From positions 496,001 through 560,000 of the forward strand of contig OX596335.1 of NCBI GenBank assembly GCA_951394405.1: a DNA stretch of 64,000 nt, given 5' to 3'. Positions within the stretch are counted from its first letter, which is position 1, and the number at the start of each line of letters is the position of its first letter. Positions 20,701-29,502 of this stretch are shown one piece after another. Under the pieces are notes generated by a model. That model was not told the origin of the DNA. It did no database searches and saw only the letters and a program-made list of their open reading frames with translations. Both the position numbers and the translations under genes were made by a program. This stretch comes from Coprinellus micaceus (Eukaryota; Basidiomycota; Agaricomycetes; Agaricales; Psathyrellaceae).

Positions 20701-23700
20701 TCGCAGGGCGCTGAACATTCTTGAGTTCGCGTCCTGGATGCTCTGAGTTGCCGGACCTACGCCGCTCGACAAATCCTCTTCTTCTTCGCCATAGTCCGAG
20801 CCGTCGACATCGTCCCCGAATACACTGTCGTTATCTTCTAGTTCAGATTTGTCTTCATTCGTGCCGACCTGGAACAGCTTGGAGAAATCGTCCCTCGCAT
20901 CGTAACATTCATGCTTCACGTTGAAGTTTTCAATTATTTGACAAGCCCTCTCCGTGAACGTGTACTCATTGAAGGCTTCCTCCCAGGTGACATCAGCGGC
21001 TTTCAGATCGATACCCGTTCTCCAAGGCTTAAACAGGGTCAACATCGTGCAACAATACTCCTCCCGGTCACCCACATCCTTCCGAGGTAGTTGGGGCCCC
21101 ACAAAATTCGGCACCATCGTCAGACGGCGGTCTGCATCACACGCCATCACATGCGAGTGGGATTGAGGGTGGTCGTCATGCAGGGGAAAGAACCTCACGT
21201 CCTGACGCGGTGCTCTTGAACTTCTCAAAGGGTGCTTAATCACGCACTGTACAAACTCATAGAGGCTCACACCTTCAAGTTCCGTAGGCCTAAAGCGATA
21301 GTCATCCGAATTGCTTTTGGCCATGTAGAAGTGGCCGTCTCTGGTCAGGCGGACGGTGTCGTCCTCACGACCTCCTCCATCGACTCCCCCAACAGGCCGC
21401 TGCTGAAGGACATCAAGGTCATCTCCCAGCAACTCTCGTTGAAGATCAAGTAAGGGAGCGTGCTCATGATCGCGTGCGTTCTCTTCCTCCGGTTCCAACG
21501 GTTCTTGTCCGGCAGGGTTGGATTGGCGATGCAGACCCACGTCCTGACGCTCATCAGCAGTCACCGGGTCACAGGGATCTGGTTCGGCGAAATTATCCAA
21601 AGCCTTCCATTCACCCTGCACGAAATTGACATAGTTCTTCCAGTAGAATGTGACGAACTCATGGCTGGCGTAGTGGTCGGGATTGCCTAGAAGGTAGAGC
21701 GCTGCCATGGGAGCGCCGATCTCCATTTTTGAGCCGAGAGAATTAACAACCTTTAGAATCATCTGCTGCGCAGACTGACTGGCCTCCTTCTCGTGGTCGT
21801 CTAGCATGGAACTGTGACGCGTGAACGTGTCGTACATCGTCGAAAATACCTGGTAAGTCTTCAACCATCCCTTCGTGATATAATCTGTTACGTAGCCAAT
21901 GGTAGCCTTCACGGCGGTACCAGACAGGAGAAATCTTGCGTCCGTGTTGCACATGTTCCCGACCGTGACAGCGGGGGCGACGTCGTTGACACTCGACTCG
22001 GTGTGCTTCGGGTTCAGGTGTCCCGACTTACGGTCCACGGTAGTCCTCATGTACACATCCCGAGGGAATCGTGCAGTGCACTGTCCGTGCTTGTTTATAC
22101 AACCCTTGGCTGTAGCGTGCCTCTTTCCTTTCCGTTTACCCGTTTTGCGCGCTTTAAGAGTGGTCTTCTTACTTGGAAACACCTTCCCAGTCACTCCCGT
22201 GCCTGCATCTTTCGCAGGGTCTGCCATGCCCGATCCCTCCCCTTTATCTTCGTCAGGCGATCTGTCCTCGTTGGCAGCACGGTCGAAGCATTTATGCACG
22301 TTGGATCTCAGGATGATATCATCGAGTGTGTGTTTAAATCGATCGTACCACGCCCGACAATCTTCACAGTTCTCACATCCACAGAGCTCAACATCACTGC
22401 AGAAGTCATCCGGCGGAGCCTCTGGCAACTTCAAAGTCGGGTCGACGTAATCCGCCGGCACACTCGCGTTATGCGGGTGCATGATGGAGTGAATCCCGCG
22501 GTTTTCGTACTCATCGTCGCGAGGAACCCTGGCTTCGACTTCATCCTTGGTGCCTGTGGAAAACCCGCCCACCATGCAGCTCTCAACATAGTCAGCTACC
22601 TTCTTCACGAACTCGGAGTCTTCGGTGAGTTTCTCTCGAATCTCGTTTAGTGACAGCTGACCTTTCAACCACAGTAAGAAATGAAGATGGAGCGTCATGC
22701 GTCCCTGCTGCTCCACGGTTCCGTAGAAGGCTGCAGGCTTACCGAAGATCCCCCGCCTGACTCCGTCGTCAGACCATCCGCACAGATGTTTGATGAACAT
22801 CTCTACTAAGTGGTGGAAGAATCGAGCACAAGCTACCGGATTCCGGGTGATGAGCAGCTTGCGCTCTTCATACCCCTTGATCTCAGGTTTGAACTCACTG
22901 TTATCACCGGCCCAGTGTATGCACAAAGGGTGCTTGTTGTCGGCGGGGGAAATTGTAATGAACCATGCCGGGGTGTTCATGAAATACACCATTGACCACA
23001 CTTCACCCCGCAGATACTTCCTCTTCGCCATCGATCCAGACACCCTATTTCCAACGTACTCGATCTGATCGAACAGCCTAAACGCTCTCTGCTCCTCTGG
23101 GGTCTGAGGGCCGGAACGTCCTCCATTCATCAATCTCTCCGAGATAATTCGGAGGACGCCCGGGTCGAGCTGGTGGACCGCGTCGACCATGTTTTTAAAG
23201 TTCTTCCTCTTTGCCATCATGAAACTGCCCTGCGTGGACTGTCTGATCGTCTGATGATTGAACGCCACGATCAAAAACCCTGCGTCTCTTTGAAAGCGCT
23301 TGTCTTGGTACATCAACAGCCACCTCAAGTGGCGCTCCCTGGAGATGCGACCAGCGTGCTCGTCACTATCAACCCCGCCCAAACCGTAGGGGAAGAGCCA
23401 CGGAAACATCTGGGGGTATAAACGAGGGTTCGACCATATGGACTGAGGCGCCGTATCGCGACCCACTGCTAACAACTTGCCTCCGTTTTTCAAATGCTGG
23501 ACAGCGGCAAGCTTACGCTGTGTAGTCGTCATGGACGCATAGCGCTCCGCTGTCAGCCCGTGCACAGTGAAAGGACACGCCCCTCGCTCCGTACCTTCTT
23601 CAATAGTGTTGTCAAAAACACTCTTGGCAGCGTCAGGTATGTTCCCATCAGAGGCATCGATTTTTTTATAGAAAACCCCAACTGGTACGTGGTTTAAAGG

Positions 23701-25599
23701 ATACCCCTCCAGAATATCATAATCAATGTCCAGGTCGCCATAGTCTCGGTGGTTCACCTTCAGCCATTCCAGTGCACTCTTCACCTTTAACCTGCGAACG
23801 AGAACAGGCGAACGCTTCAGGTCATCGTCGCTCGGTGGTTCAGTTCCTGTGTAAAGCACCGCCAGCACGTCTTCTAACTCCCCGCGGGCCATCGGCAAAC
23901 GCTGATAAATCTTCATAGTCGGGTGCTCAAAGGCAATGACGTTCGCCGTCATCTTTGCATGGCCACTAGAAATCCGGACGACACACCGGTTGTAACGAAC
24001 ACACGTGACCATGGCCATTTCGGCGAGGGTGAGCTCCTTCAGACACTCCGGAACTTCACCAACCCAAAGGTGATTCGCCAAAGCTAGCTTTGGTCGTTGG
24101 CCTCGCTTGAGGGAGTCGTGACACCCGGTGCATATGGTGCCCACTTGAGTGTCGACCACTGGGCCGTTGAAGGATCTTGGCGTTTCCTGAGACCGAACCC
24201 TCTCAAGGCGTGTGCATCCTATTTCCTCCAACGAGCTCAGGTCATAGGTAGACTCTTCAAACTTCCTCAGATCGGTGATGCTCGTGAGTTGCCCACAAAC
24301 ACAACACCCGGACTCTTCAATAATTTCGGGGGCCAGATCTCTGCAGTACCGTTTCATCGCACTTGCGATGTCATGCATCGTGGTTGGTCTGGGCGGATAG
24401 TCCTCCGTGCCCAGTGTAACGTCGCTATCCCATATAAAAGGAGTCGAGCCGTCGTCCACCCAAGACGGTGGCACTCGTGGTCGAGCAGCCCTACGCGTTT
24501 TACCAACAGGAGTCAGGACGTAGAACAAGGGTCGGCAACAGTGGCACACATGTTTGCCCAGGATCTCGACGCATTGGTCCTTCCTCATCCTTTTGAACAG
24601 CCGGACCCTATGGTGTGCAGCAAACGTATGCAAACCAGCGGCTGAGAGACGCGGCAACAGTACTTTAAGCGGGATATCACGGACGAGAGTGTCACCGGGT
24701 TCGACGGACATATCGACGTCGAACCCAATCTGTTTGATACGGAACCCGATTGAAGCGGTGGACGCTTGTTCCTCAGTCAGATGTTCTCTCAGGTGTTCCA
24801 GGGCGAACTGCTTGACCTCCCGCGAGGCAAACTCCAGAGACTGGATGTCAAGCTTCCCCTTCACCTCCGGCCCGTAATAGGGTCTCAGAATCGCGACAGA
24901 GTCTTCACATGTTTCTTCATCGCACTCATGGTTATTCAGAATATCTTCCAGCTCGACACGGTAGTGCCTGCTAGTGACAAAGAGATCGTGGATCTCACAA
25001 AGATCCCGCAGGCTCTGGACGTCGAGTTTGGGGATCAACATTTCCAAGGGTAGCTTAACAGCTATCGTGTCCTGGTAGTCATCGTCCCCACGAAACCAAT
25101 TCGAAGGAATAATCTCCAACAATTCGTACTGTGGATGGACGAGACGTGCAGGACGAGCTCCTGGTCCCCGCACCATCTCCAGCTCGCTTCGTGAGAACAC
25201 CTTATTTCGAGCAAGTCCACCGCCGACCTGTCGCAACACATCGCTCACATGCAATCTGGAGATGGAACTTCTCAGACCACCTGTTCCGTTAGACGCGTAC
25301 ACCAGAGATCGCGCGACATCACAGGACGCCCCAAATCGATTCAATCCGGCTCTAGAACGCCCATACCGGCGACGCATTTCAGAGGAATGCTGCAACGTAA
25401 AAGTATCGTAGGTCGTCCCAGACCACAACGAGGATTGTGCAATGGATGCCGCGATATTTAGCGCGGAGGATGTGCCAACGTTGTATGCCGCGTTGGAAGC
25501 GGAGTAGTAGCTGTATGCCGCAAGAACCGCGGATAGCGAATGTTGCTTCGGTGAGCAGTTCGTCTGACAAGACACCGCACCAGGGTGCCGTCTTGTCAT
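17770..25599 (-). CDS. Helitron Rep/PIF1-like helicase with C-terminal cysteine-peptidase-like domain
   Basis: A 2,609-codon intronless ORF, the rolling-circle transposase of an autonomous Helitron. Order (approximate residues): N-terminal region with CHCC and CCVCG..CTGCH zinc motifs (300-480); Helitron N domain with LYPQMFPWLFPYGLGG; HUH-type core GRMTLHLHFLLWL (about 970); candidate Tyr motif YVTDYITKG (about 1240); basic and Glu-rich linkers; SF1B PIF1 helicase with GGMAGTGKST (about 1765), LLIDEQSML and TDYSSQGKT. After a basic linker comes DHSCAFDAWVFVLNALW (about 2350) and a late His in NKVYSHDGMRGG (about 2563), with CGSCG..CEDCG Cys pairs between. This pattern fits a papain-fold deubiquitinase/USP-like peptidase. 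A start at an internal Met (MRRRYGRSRAGLNRFG) is possible. No stop or shift is seen, so the element may be functional. Helitron termini could not be fixed. Confidence 0.9.
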   Translation of the reverse strand: MTRRHPGAVSCQTNCSPKQHSLSAVLAAYSYYSASNAAYNVGTSSALNIAASIAQSSLWSGTTYDTFTLQHSSEMRRRYGRSRAGLNRFGASCDVARSLVYASNGTGGLRSSISRLHVSDVLRQVGGGLARNKVFSRSELEMVRGPGARPARLVHPQYELLEIIPSNWFRGDDDYQDTIAVKLPLEMLIPKLDVQSLRDLCEIHDLFVTSRHYRVELEDILNNHECDEETCEDSVAILRPYYGPEVKGKLDIQSLEFASREVKQFALEHLREHLTEEQASTASIGFRIKQIGFDVDMSVEPGDTLVRDIPLKVLLPRLSAAGLHTFAAHHRVRLFKRMRKDQCVEILGKHVCHCCRPLFYVLTPVGKTRRAARPRVPPSWVDDGSTPFIWDSDVTLGTEDYPPRPTTMHDIASAMKRYCRDLAPEIIEESGCCVCGQLTSITDLRKFEESTYDLSSLEEIGCTRLERVRSQETPRSFNGPVVDTQVGTICTGCHDSLKRGQRPKLALANHLWVGEVPECLKELTLAEMAMVTCVRYNRCVVRISSGHAKMTANVIAFEHPTMKIYQRLPMARGELEDVLAVLYTGTEPPSDDDLKRSPVLVRRLKVKSALEWLKVNHRDYGDLDIDYDILEGYPLNHVPVGVFYKKIDASDGNIPDAAKSVFDNTIEEGTERGACPFTVHGLTAERYASMTTTQRKLAAVQHLKNGGKLLAVGRDTAPQSIWSNPRLYPQMFPWLFPYGLGGVDSDEHAGRISRERHLRWLLMYQDKRFQRDAGFLIVAFNHQTIRQSTQGSFMMAKRKNFKNMVDAVHQLDPGVLRIISERLMNGGRSGPQTPEEQRAFRLFDQIEYVGNRVSGSMAKRKYLRGEVWSMVYFMNTPAWFITISPADNKHPLCIHWAGDNSEFKPEIKGYEERKLLITRNPVACARFFHHLVEMFIKHLCGWSDDGVRRGIFGKPAAFYGTVEQQGRMTLHLHFLLWLKGQLSLNEIREKLTEDSEFVKKVADYVESCMVGGFSTGTKDEVEARVPRDDEYENRGIHSIMHPHNASVPADYVDPTLKLPEAPPDDFCSDVELCGCENCEDCRAWYDRFKHTLDDIILRSNVHKCFDRAANEDRSPDEDKGEGSGMADPAKDAGTGVTGKVFPSKKTTLKARKTGKRKGKRHATAKGCINKHGQCTARFPRDVYMRTTVDRKSGHLNPKHTESSVNDVAPAVTVGNMCNTDARFLLSGTAVKATIGYVTDYITKGWLKTYQVFSTMYDTFTRHSSMLDDHEKEASQSAQQMILKVVNSLGSKMEIGAPMAALYLLGNPDHYASHEFVTFYWKNYVNFVQGEWKALDNFAEPDPCDPVTADERQDVGLHRQSNPAGQEPLEPEEENARDHEHAPLLDLQRELLGDDLDVLQQRPVGGVDGGGREDDTVRLTRDGHFYMAKSNSDDYRFRPTELEGVSLYEFVQCVIKHPLRSSRAPRQDVRFFPLHDDHPQSHSHVMACDADRRLTMVPNFVGPQLPRKDVGDREEYCCTMLTLFKPWRTGIDLKAADVTWEEAFNEYTFTERACQIIENFNVKHECYDARDDFSKLFQVGTNEDKSELEDNDSVFGDDVDGSDYGEEEEDLSSGVGPATQSIQDANSRMFSALRKAGWTAWDVARGSAKQSWKLPKIALDESIHSQTWRNIVKTAKDRLWRRKMMAMGTADRIGEPGNSTVRNDAYVVPSTYLSKDFEPVEKRWGDVMKDIIRDFTLNDEQEKAFRLVANHACEIAPGQLMMHLGGMAGTGKSTVIRALTAFFIARKEPYRFVLMGPTGTSAALIGGSTYHSFLGLNTGSSTRASVSTMEDVRERLIGVGYLLIDEQSMLNCRQLCAISARCCDALGVYEKPFGGLNVILCGDFAQLPPAKGYSLYSKDVSLRQSPRQTVAEQENTIGKLIWMQFTIVVILRQNMRQVDDSPDEQAFQRALLNLRWHACTDADIALFRSRLADCTDDLSLDAPGFKNVSIITARNRDKDHLNAANSARFATEGGEQLFDFYSTDSMLSVPTSRDPAKKGRVYSTVRAISKKMQSSLWQQPACTSENVAGKLSLCVGMPVLIRHNEATELCMTRGQEARIVGWSSVGVPKHPGRRSLDVLYVELINPPHAVNLPHLPKNVVPLTKISQAVDARLVNDEFVHISRSQVPVLPNFSMTDYSSQGKTRHWNVVDLTECRNFQAAYTCLSRGTKISQTLILRNFSDDKLRGDLDGALRQEYRELDYLAKITDLRYGGVLGGEYGEGTRWAVIDTYREWKKGLGKDVESAPVFDDDPATTEAKNEVICEVNTLSAQAKRKATQDVGAPMKKRKVRRQSTRSSIWESPAGPIWDSVDHSCAFDAWVFVLNALWGSDKPRWSRAMMKGGIFMKAVVDGLESMAMEDPEIEISEVRDQVRECLRSAHPRDYVAGTVGVDIITLSRHLWDEPMNKLVTATCGSCGRQDRYASVDAQGIGRYTALKDEMSIQKAIDERCQPFLVCEDCGECTYRDYEFDETLTFDVVESEGILLNSRIEVAECGAYRLAGVVYYEGTKSHFMSRSVSIDNKVYSHDGMRGGYSDYDGVLDLSLAPVTMGELCGAKASLAVYARVNRRPGKQ

Positions 25600-25749
25600 T
25601 TCGGAGCTGTAGCGAAAGCGGGATGGCAGGAGACAAGGACCTCAGGAGAATTTTGGCGCCCCCGATCAACAGAGCAGCGGATCAGTAGATTACGTGAGCC
25701 CGGGCAGTTTTGTCTAGTCTCGATGCCCTGAACGCTCTCCTGTATCGCC

Positions 25750-27000
25750 ATGCCGTCCGTACTATCTCGACCCTTATATCTTCCTCCCGAAATCTTGTTC
25801 GACATCCTCTACGCCACCCTGTACACTGGCCACGAATTCGGTGGCCGTTTGGAGTACGAGGACCCCACCAGTCGCCATCACGTCTTCGCCATCAATCATG
25901 CCTGGTTCAAAGACAGTGTGCTGTGCACGTCCAAACAGTTCTACGAGACGGGCATCACCTTACTATGGCGATTCCTTATAATCCGCTCGAGGATCAGTCT
26001 ACAGAACATACACACCGTACTCAAGACCGGCGGGTTTCTTGTGGGCGCTGGACAACATGGTGCCTACGTGCGACGTCTCCACTTGCGGATTTCGGGGGGT
26101 TTCGACCCCCGTCTAGTGGGCGAGTTGACGACCTTTATGCCCCAGCTGAAGGTCTTCATCCTGCGAAACGATTCGGCTCCTCCCTCACGGCCCTTCCCTC
26201 TCTCCCCAAAATGCCTGCTGCTCGCTCTTGCCAAGAACACACCCGACGTCGTCCGGGTGCAACTCGAATCAGCGGAACAGCAACCCAACCAGTCAGACGT
26301 TCTCCACCTGCTCAACGCGTTACCAAAGCTGCGGACTTTGCGCCTGTACAACGTGACTCTGGGGCCATGCAAAAGTTGCAATTGCCTGCAGCGTAGTCAC
26401 CCACCCCACCCCAGCCTACGCATCCTGTCTGTAGGACCGGACCACGATCTGTACTCCCCGAACACGGAATTGGCAGGGCTCACGGGCACCTGCGCCATGT
26501 TAGCCATGCGCATACGCCTACCCAGACTCGTCCGCTCCTTGCTCTACACCTGGACTCCCAAAACCCACGCCCTGCTCGAAACATACGGCGCCCAGATCAA
26601 GGCATTGGTCTACACCACTCCCTCAATCTCCACCATCGAGGAAGCAAACTTCCTTCGCTCATGCCCCAGACTACGAGAACTGCTTTACATCGTCCCAGAC
26701 CCCTGTCACCTTCCACCATCTCAACGTTTCCCCGACGGTCACTCCCACGTCCAGGTCGTACACCTCATGTTCATCAAGTTCAGGGACGACTCCACCCCGT
26801 TGTACGTGGCATGTGTTCAAGACACTGTGCGCACGCTGCTGGAAGGGACATACCCGTCCCTATTTCTCGTCACCGTCGCCCAGCAAGGGTATGAACTCCC
26901 AGACTTGGCGCGCACGAGCTGGTTCCGGTACTATGGACGATGCTTTAAAAAGGAAGGGATTTCCCTGGAAGCCATCGTTCCAAACGTCATGCGGGAATAG
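25750..27000 (+). CDS. F-box-like / LRR-type protein, copy 2
   Basis: Single exon, 416 residues. The F-box-like N-terminus (LYLPPEILFDILYATLY) directly follows the start Met, and ETGITLLWRFLII marks the end of the domain, as in copy 1 (KLLWRTIII). Leu-rich segments follow (TFMPQLKVFILR, NTPDVVRVQLES, ALPKLRTLRLYN, SCPRLRELLYIV). The C-terminus (YPSLFLVTVAQQGYELPDL, ARTSWFRYYGRCFKKEG) aligns with the end of copy 1 and with the fragment at 27276-27458, so they are one family. The start lies about 150 bases upstream of the divergent Helitron gene's start, so the two may share a promoter region. Probable SCF substrate adaptor; target unknown. Confidence 0.8.
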   Translation: MPSVLSRPLYLPPEILFDILYATLYTGHEFGGRLEYEDPTSRHHVFAINHAWFKDSVLCTSKQFYETGITLLWRFLIIRSRISLQNIHTVLKTGGFLVGAGQHGAYVRRLHLRISGGFDPRLVGELTTFMPQLKVFILRNDSAPPSRPFPLSPKCLLLALAKNTPDVVRVQLESAEQQPNQSDVLHLLNALPKLRTLRLYNVTLGPCKSCNCLQRSHPPHPSLRILSVGPDHDLYSPNTELAGLTGTCAMLAMRIRLPRLVRSLLYTWTPKTHALLETYGAQIKALVYTTPSISTIEEANFLRSCPRLRELLYIVPDPCHLPPSQRFPDGHSHVQVVHLMFIKFRDDSTPLYVACVQDTVRTLLEGTYPSLFLVTVAQQGYELPDLARTSWFRYYGRCFKKEGISLEAIVPNVMRE

Positions 27001-27275
27001 TTGCCAGCGCGTTTTCACTTGATTTATCAAAATGGTTCGTCCTCCTCCAGTCACCCCAGCTACCATACCACAAGGACTGAAATTGACAGAAGGTCCACGG
27101 TCAATGCTCGAGTGCGACACCACGCAACTCGGTGACTCTTTCCCTCTTTCGTATCCTTTCTACACCCGGCCATACTTGTTTGACCACCGAACCCCTTTCC
27201 GCCGTGGCTCTTACGCGTAGAACCTCCCATGTTTACCCCAAAAATGTCCTTTTTCAACCCACCTCCTAAAGTGAA
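27001..27275. other. short spacer between F-box copy 2 and the remnant
   Basis: A 62-codon plus-strand ORF (27032-27220) shows no similarity to the F-box family. Nothing else is recognised. Confidence 0.4.
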
Positions 27276-27458
27276 ATGACTATAGGGACCAGTGGTTGGG
27301 ACCGTCGTATTTTTCCTGCACTAAAAACAGTATCGTTCGTGGCGAAGGGTGGTGTCACGCCGGATTACGCCCGATCTGAGTGGTTCTGTCAAATGGTGCA
27401 AACCTTTCGAAGCAAGAACTCGAGCGGAGAGAGAGGTGTGACACTGTACCCTGGGTAG
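27276..27458 (+). pseudogene. 3' remnant of a fourth F-box-like paralogue
   Basis: The 60-codon reading frame includes FPALKTVSFVAKGGVTPDYA then RSEWFCQMVQTF. This matches the C-terminal block of copy 2 (YPSLFLVTVAQQGYELPDLA then RTSWFRYYGRCF) and of copy 1 (FAALRTVVVATA.. AAWFQDARQRL). Only this last block remains; the F-box and leucine-rich parts are absent. It is probably the debris of a tandem duplicate. Confidence 0.55.
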
Positions 27459-27882
27459 ACCCACCTCACATAAACTCCGTCTTGTCCTATTGACTATGGT
27501 CGTCTCGCGTTATACCCTGTGTCCCCGTAAGCAGATATTCGGCCGTGATTCCGAGTAATATAAACGCCTGGCCTCGTTGCTGTGCTCCGAATATTCTACG
27601 CAGCCCCCCACAGGCATACCTTGATATATGTTCAACAGAGACGCTGAACATGGCGACGAGGATGTCCCACGTCTTAGGCTCACCTGCTACGGGTACACGA
27701 AAGGGCTAAGTCTACCTTTGCGATACGCTCAGCAAGACTTATTATGAAGACCCCGGGAGATAAGGGAAGATCATATGTATCAACATATACTACTTGTATA
27801 CACAGAAGTACCCTTACGCCCGACCGAAACCCAAAAAAACCCCCCGCGACATTCCAGGGGGAAAAAACCGACCACGAGCAGC
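27459..27882. other. intergenic, no gene seen
   Basis: No reading frame with support. The right end is probably the 3' UTR of the minus-strand gene that stops at 27883. Confidence 0.4.
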
Positions 27883-29362
27883 TCAGTCGTCATCTTCGGG
27901 GGTGCCAACGACGATGACCCACTGAAGATTAAGGCCGAGAGTCCAGTTGCCTGAAAGTGCACGGTACAAGGTGAGCGTGTGCCCCACCACCACGAAAGAC
28001 CCGTACGGAACCTCGCCCTCAGTCCAAGCGGGAAGGGCGTCTGCCAAGCGTGAAAGGTTGGCGTTGAAATCGAACGAGGGTACGGCGCGGGCATCGTAGA
28101 CAGGCACTGGAAATCGGTAAGCAACATTCCAGACTGCGTGCGGAAGATCTCACCAGTCGCCTCAGCAGGCAGGGAGAAGGAGTCAGCGGCCAAGCGATTT
28201 CCAGGAGCGCTAGCGGCGGTGTTGCTAAACATCTTGGACGCGGGGACGCGGAGTCCCTTGGCGCGATCCTTCTTTGATTGATCTGAGTACCCGATGTAAG
28301 ATTACATAGCTCGCGATGAACTATTGAACACTCACCCTTGTTTTTGTTGTTCGGATTATTTGGGGATTTCAACATCGGCCTGGTTGAGAACTGGAGGGCG
28401 TGCTTGTTGTACTGAGCGTAGAGGAAGTCGTGCCCCGTAACCATACGGACGTAGCCCTTGTACAGGTGGAACTCCTGGTTATGCAGGATGACCCTGGCCC
28501 ACCTCTGGCGCAGACCCGTCGAACTCGGTTCGGTGAGCTGTGAGTCCTCCATCATGCCCGTGACCACCCCAACCATGGGAACGGGGTCGTCCCCAGCGCA
28601 ATAGAAGTTGTATCGATCCTTTTGACCTGGCACCTCATAGAGTCCTGCACCGGTGGGTGACGAGCGGCTGGGGTTGTGGAAGTGCCCCGATTTACTGAAG
28701 TTCACGGCGTCGAGTGCGATGCTACGGCTAGTTAAGTCCAGTCACAGGCGTGAGCAAAGAACGAACATACTGAGCATTCATGCGGGGGCACTGTTCTGCC
28801 CACGCGCTAAACATGACGAAACCGGATCCGGGAGTGTGGCCCCAAGGCTCAAGATGTCCAGCCCTGTTGAAGAGTTAGAGTACACCAGGAAACAGAGGAG
28901 AAAGAAAACGAACCTCCGATTCTCGACACTCTCATAAGCGGGCGCCAGCAAGACATCCTGGAAAGAAGGATGTTTGCATTCACATACGGCGGGTATGTCG
29001 CCGGGCCGGCATCGAATGATGAGTTGAATCCGCTCCGTGGCGGGGACAGGCGGAACGGGGGGGGTGGCCACAGAACTTGGTCCAGGAACGAAGGAGGAAG
29101 GGGTGGTGGTAGTGTCGCCGGCAGCGATGGCCCTAGACATCCGAACCATGTCGGCCATAGTCATTGGAACCCCCACGGAAGAGGCAGAGGCAGAGGTAGG
29201 CAACGTAACGCCAACCGGTGGCGTAGCGTTACTGGTGAACATCACGGTGGCCTGAGGGGTGGATAGGGGAGGGGATGAGGTGGTGAACATGGTCGTCGCC
29301 CGAGGAGTTGACATTGCAGACCGTGAGGAGCTCGTCTCGCCTTGGGATCCGTGCTCCGCCAT
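27883..29362 (-). CDS. unknown agaricomycete protein A
   Basis: Spliced minus-strand gene of about five exons. The first (start 29362, MAEHGSQGETSSSRSAM) is Ser/Thr/Pro-rich and ends IPAVCECKHPSFQDVLLAP..ESVENR. Next comes an exon reading HLEPWGHTPGSGFVMFSAW, then GHFHNPSRSSPTGAGLYEV with RWARVILHNQEFHLYKGYV, then a short exon of SKKDRAKGLRVPASKMFSN, then YDARAVPSFDFNANLSRL and a C-terminus GEVPYGSFVVVGHTLTLYR..LNLQWVIVVGTPEDDD. Each junction has GT..AG and keeps phase (for example GTGAGT..ACTCAG near 28270-28335). No known domain is recognised. The beta-rich C-terminus and the adjacent, co-oriented gene B suggest a unit, possibly of mobile-element origin. That is inference only. Confidence 0.55.
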
Positions 29363-29502
29363 CCGCTTGCTGTTGAAAATTGCGAGCCTAACAAGACTTC
29401 AGTACGGGATATCTCAAGCTAACAGGACCACGTACTCTATTTGGGTTCTCTCCCACTCCGACAAGTCCCTGCACGGAAAGATCAGGAGGCGGAGCAAGTT
29501 GA

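Noticed and set aside
21814..22650. Plus-strand ORF of 278 codons
   Set aside because: Antisense shadow of the Helitron gene with no domain; the opposite frame is clearly coding.
17500..25750. Possible exact Helitron termini (TC and CTRR with hairpin)
   Set aside because: Short motifs of this kind are frequent, and no convincing terminal hairpin could be fixed by eye, so no boundary is claimed.
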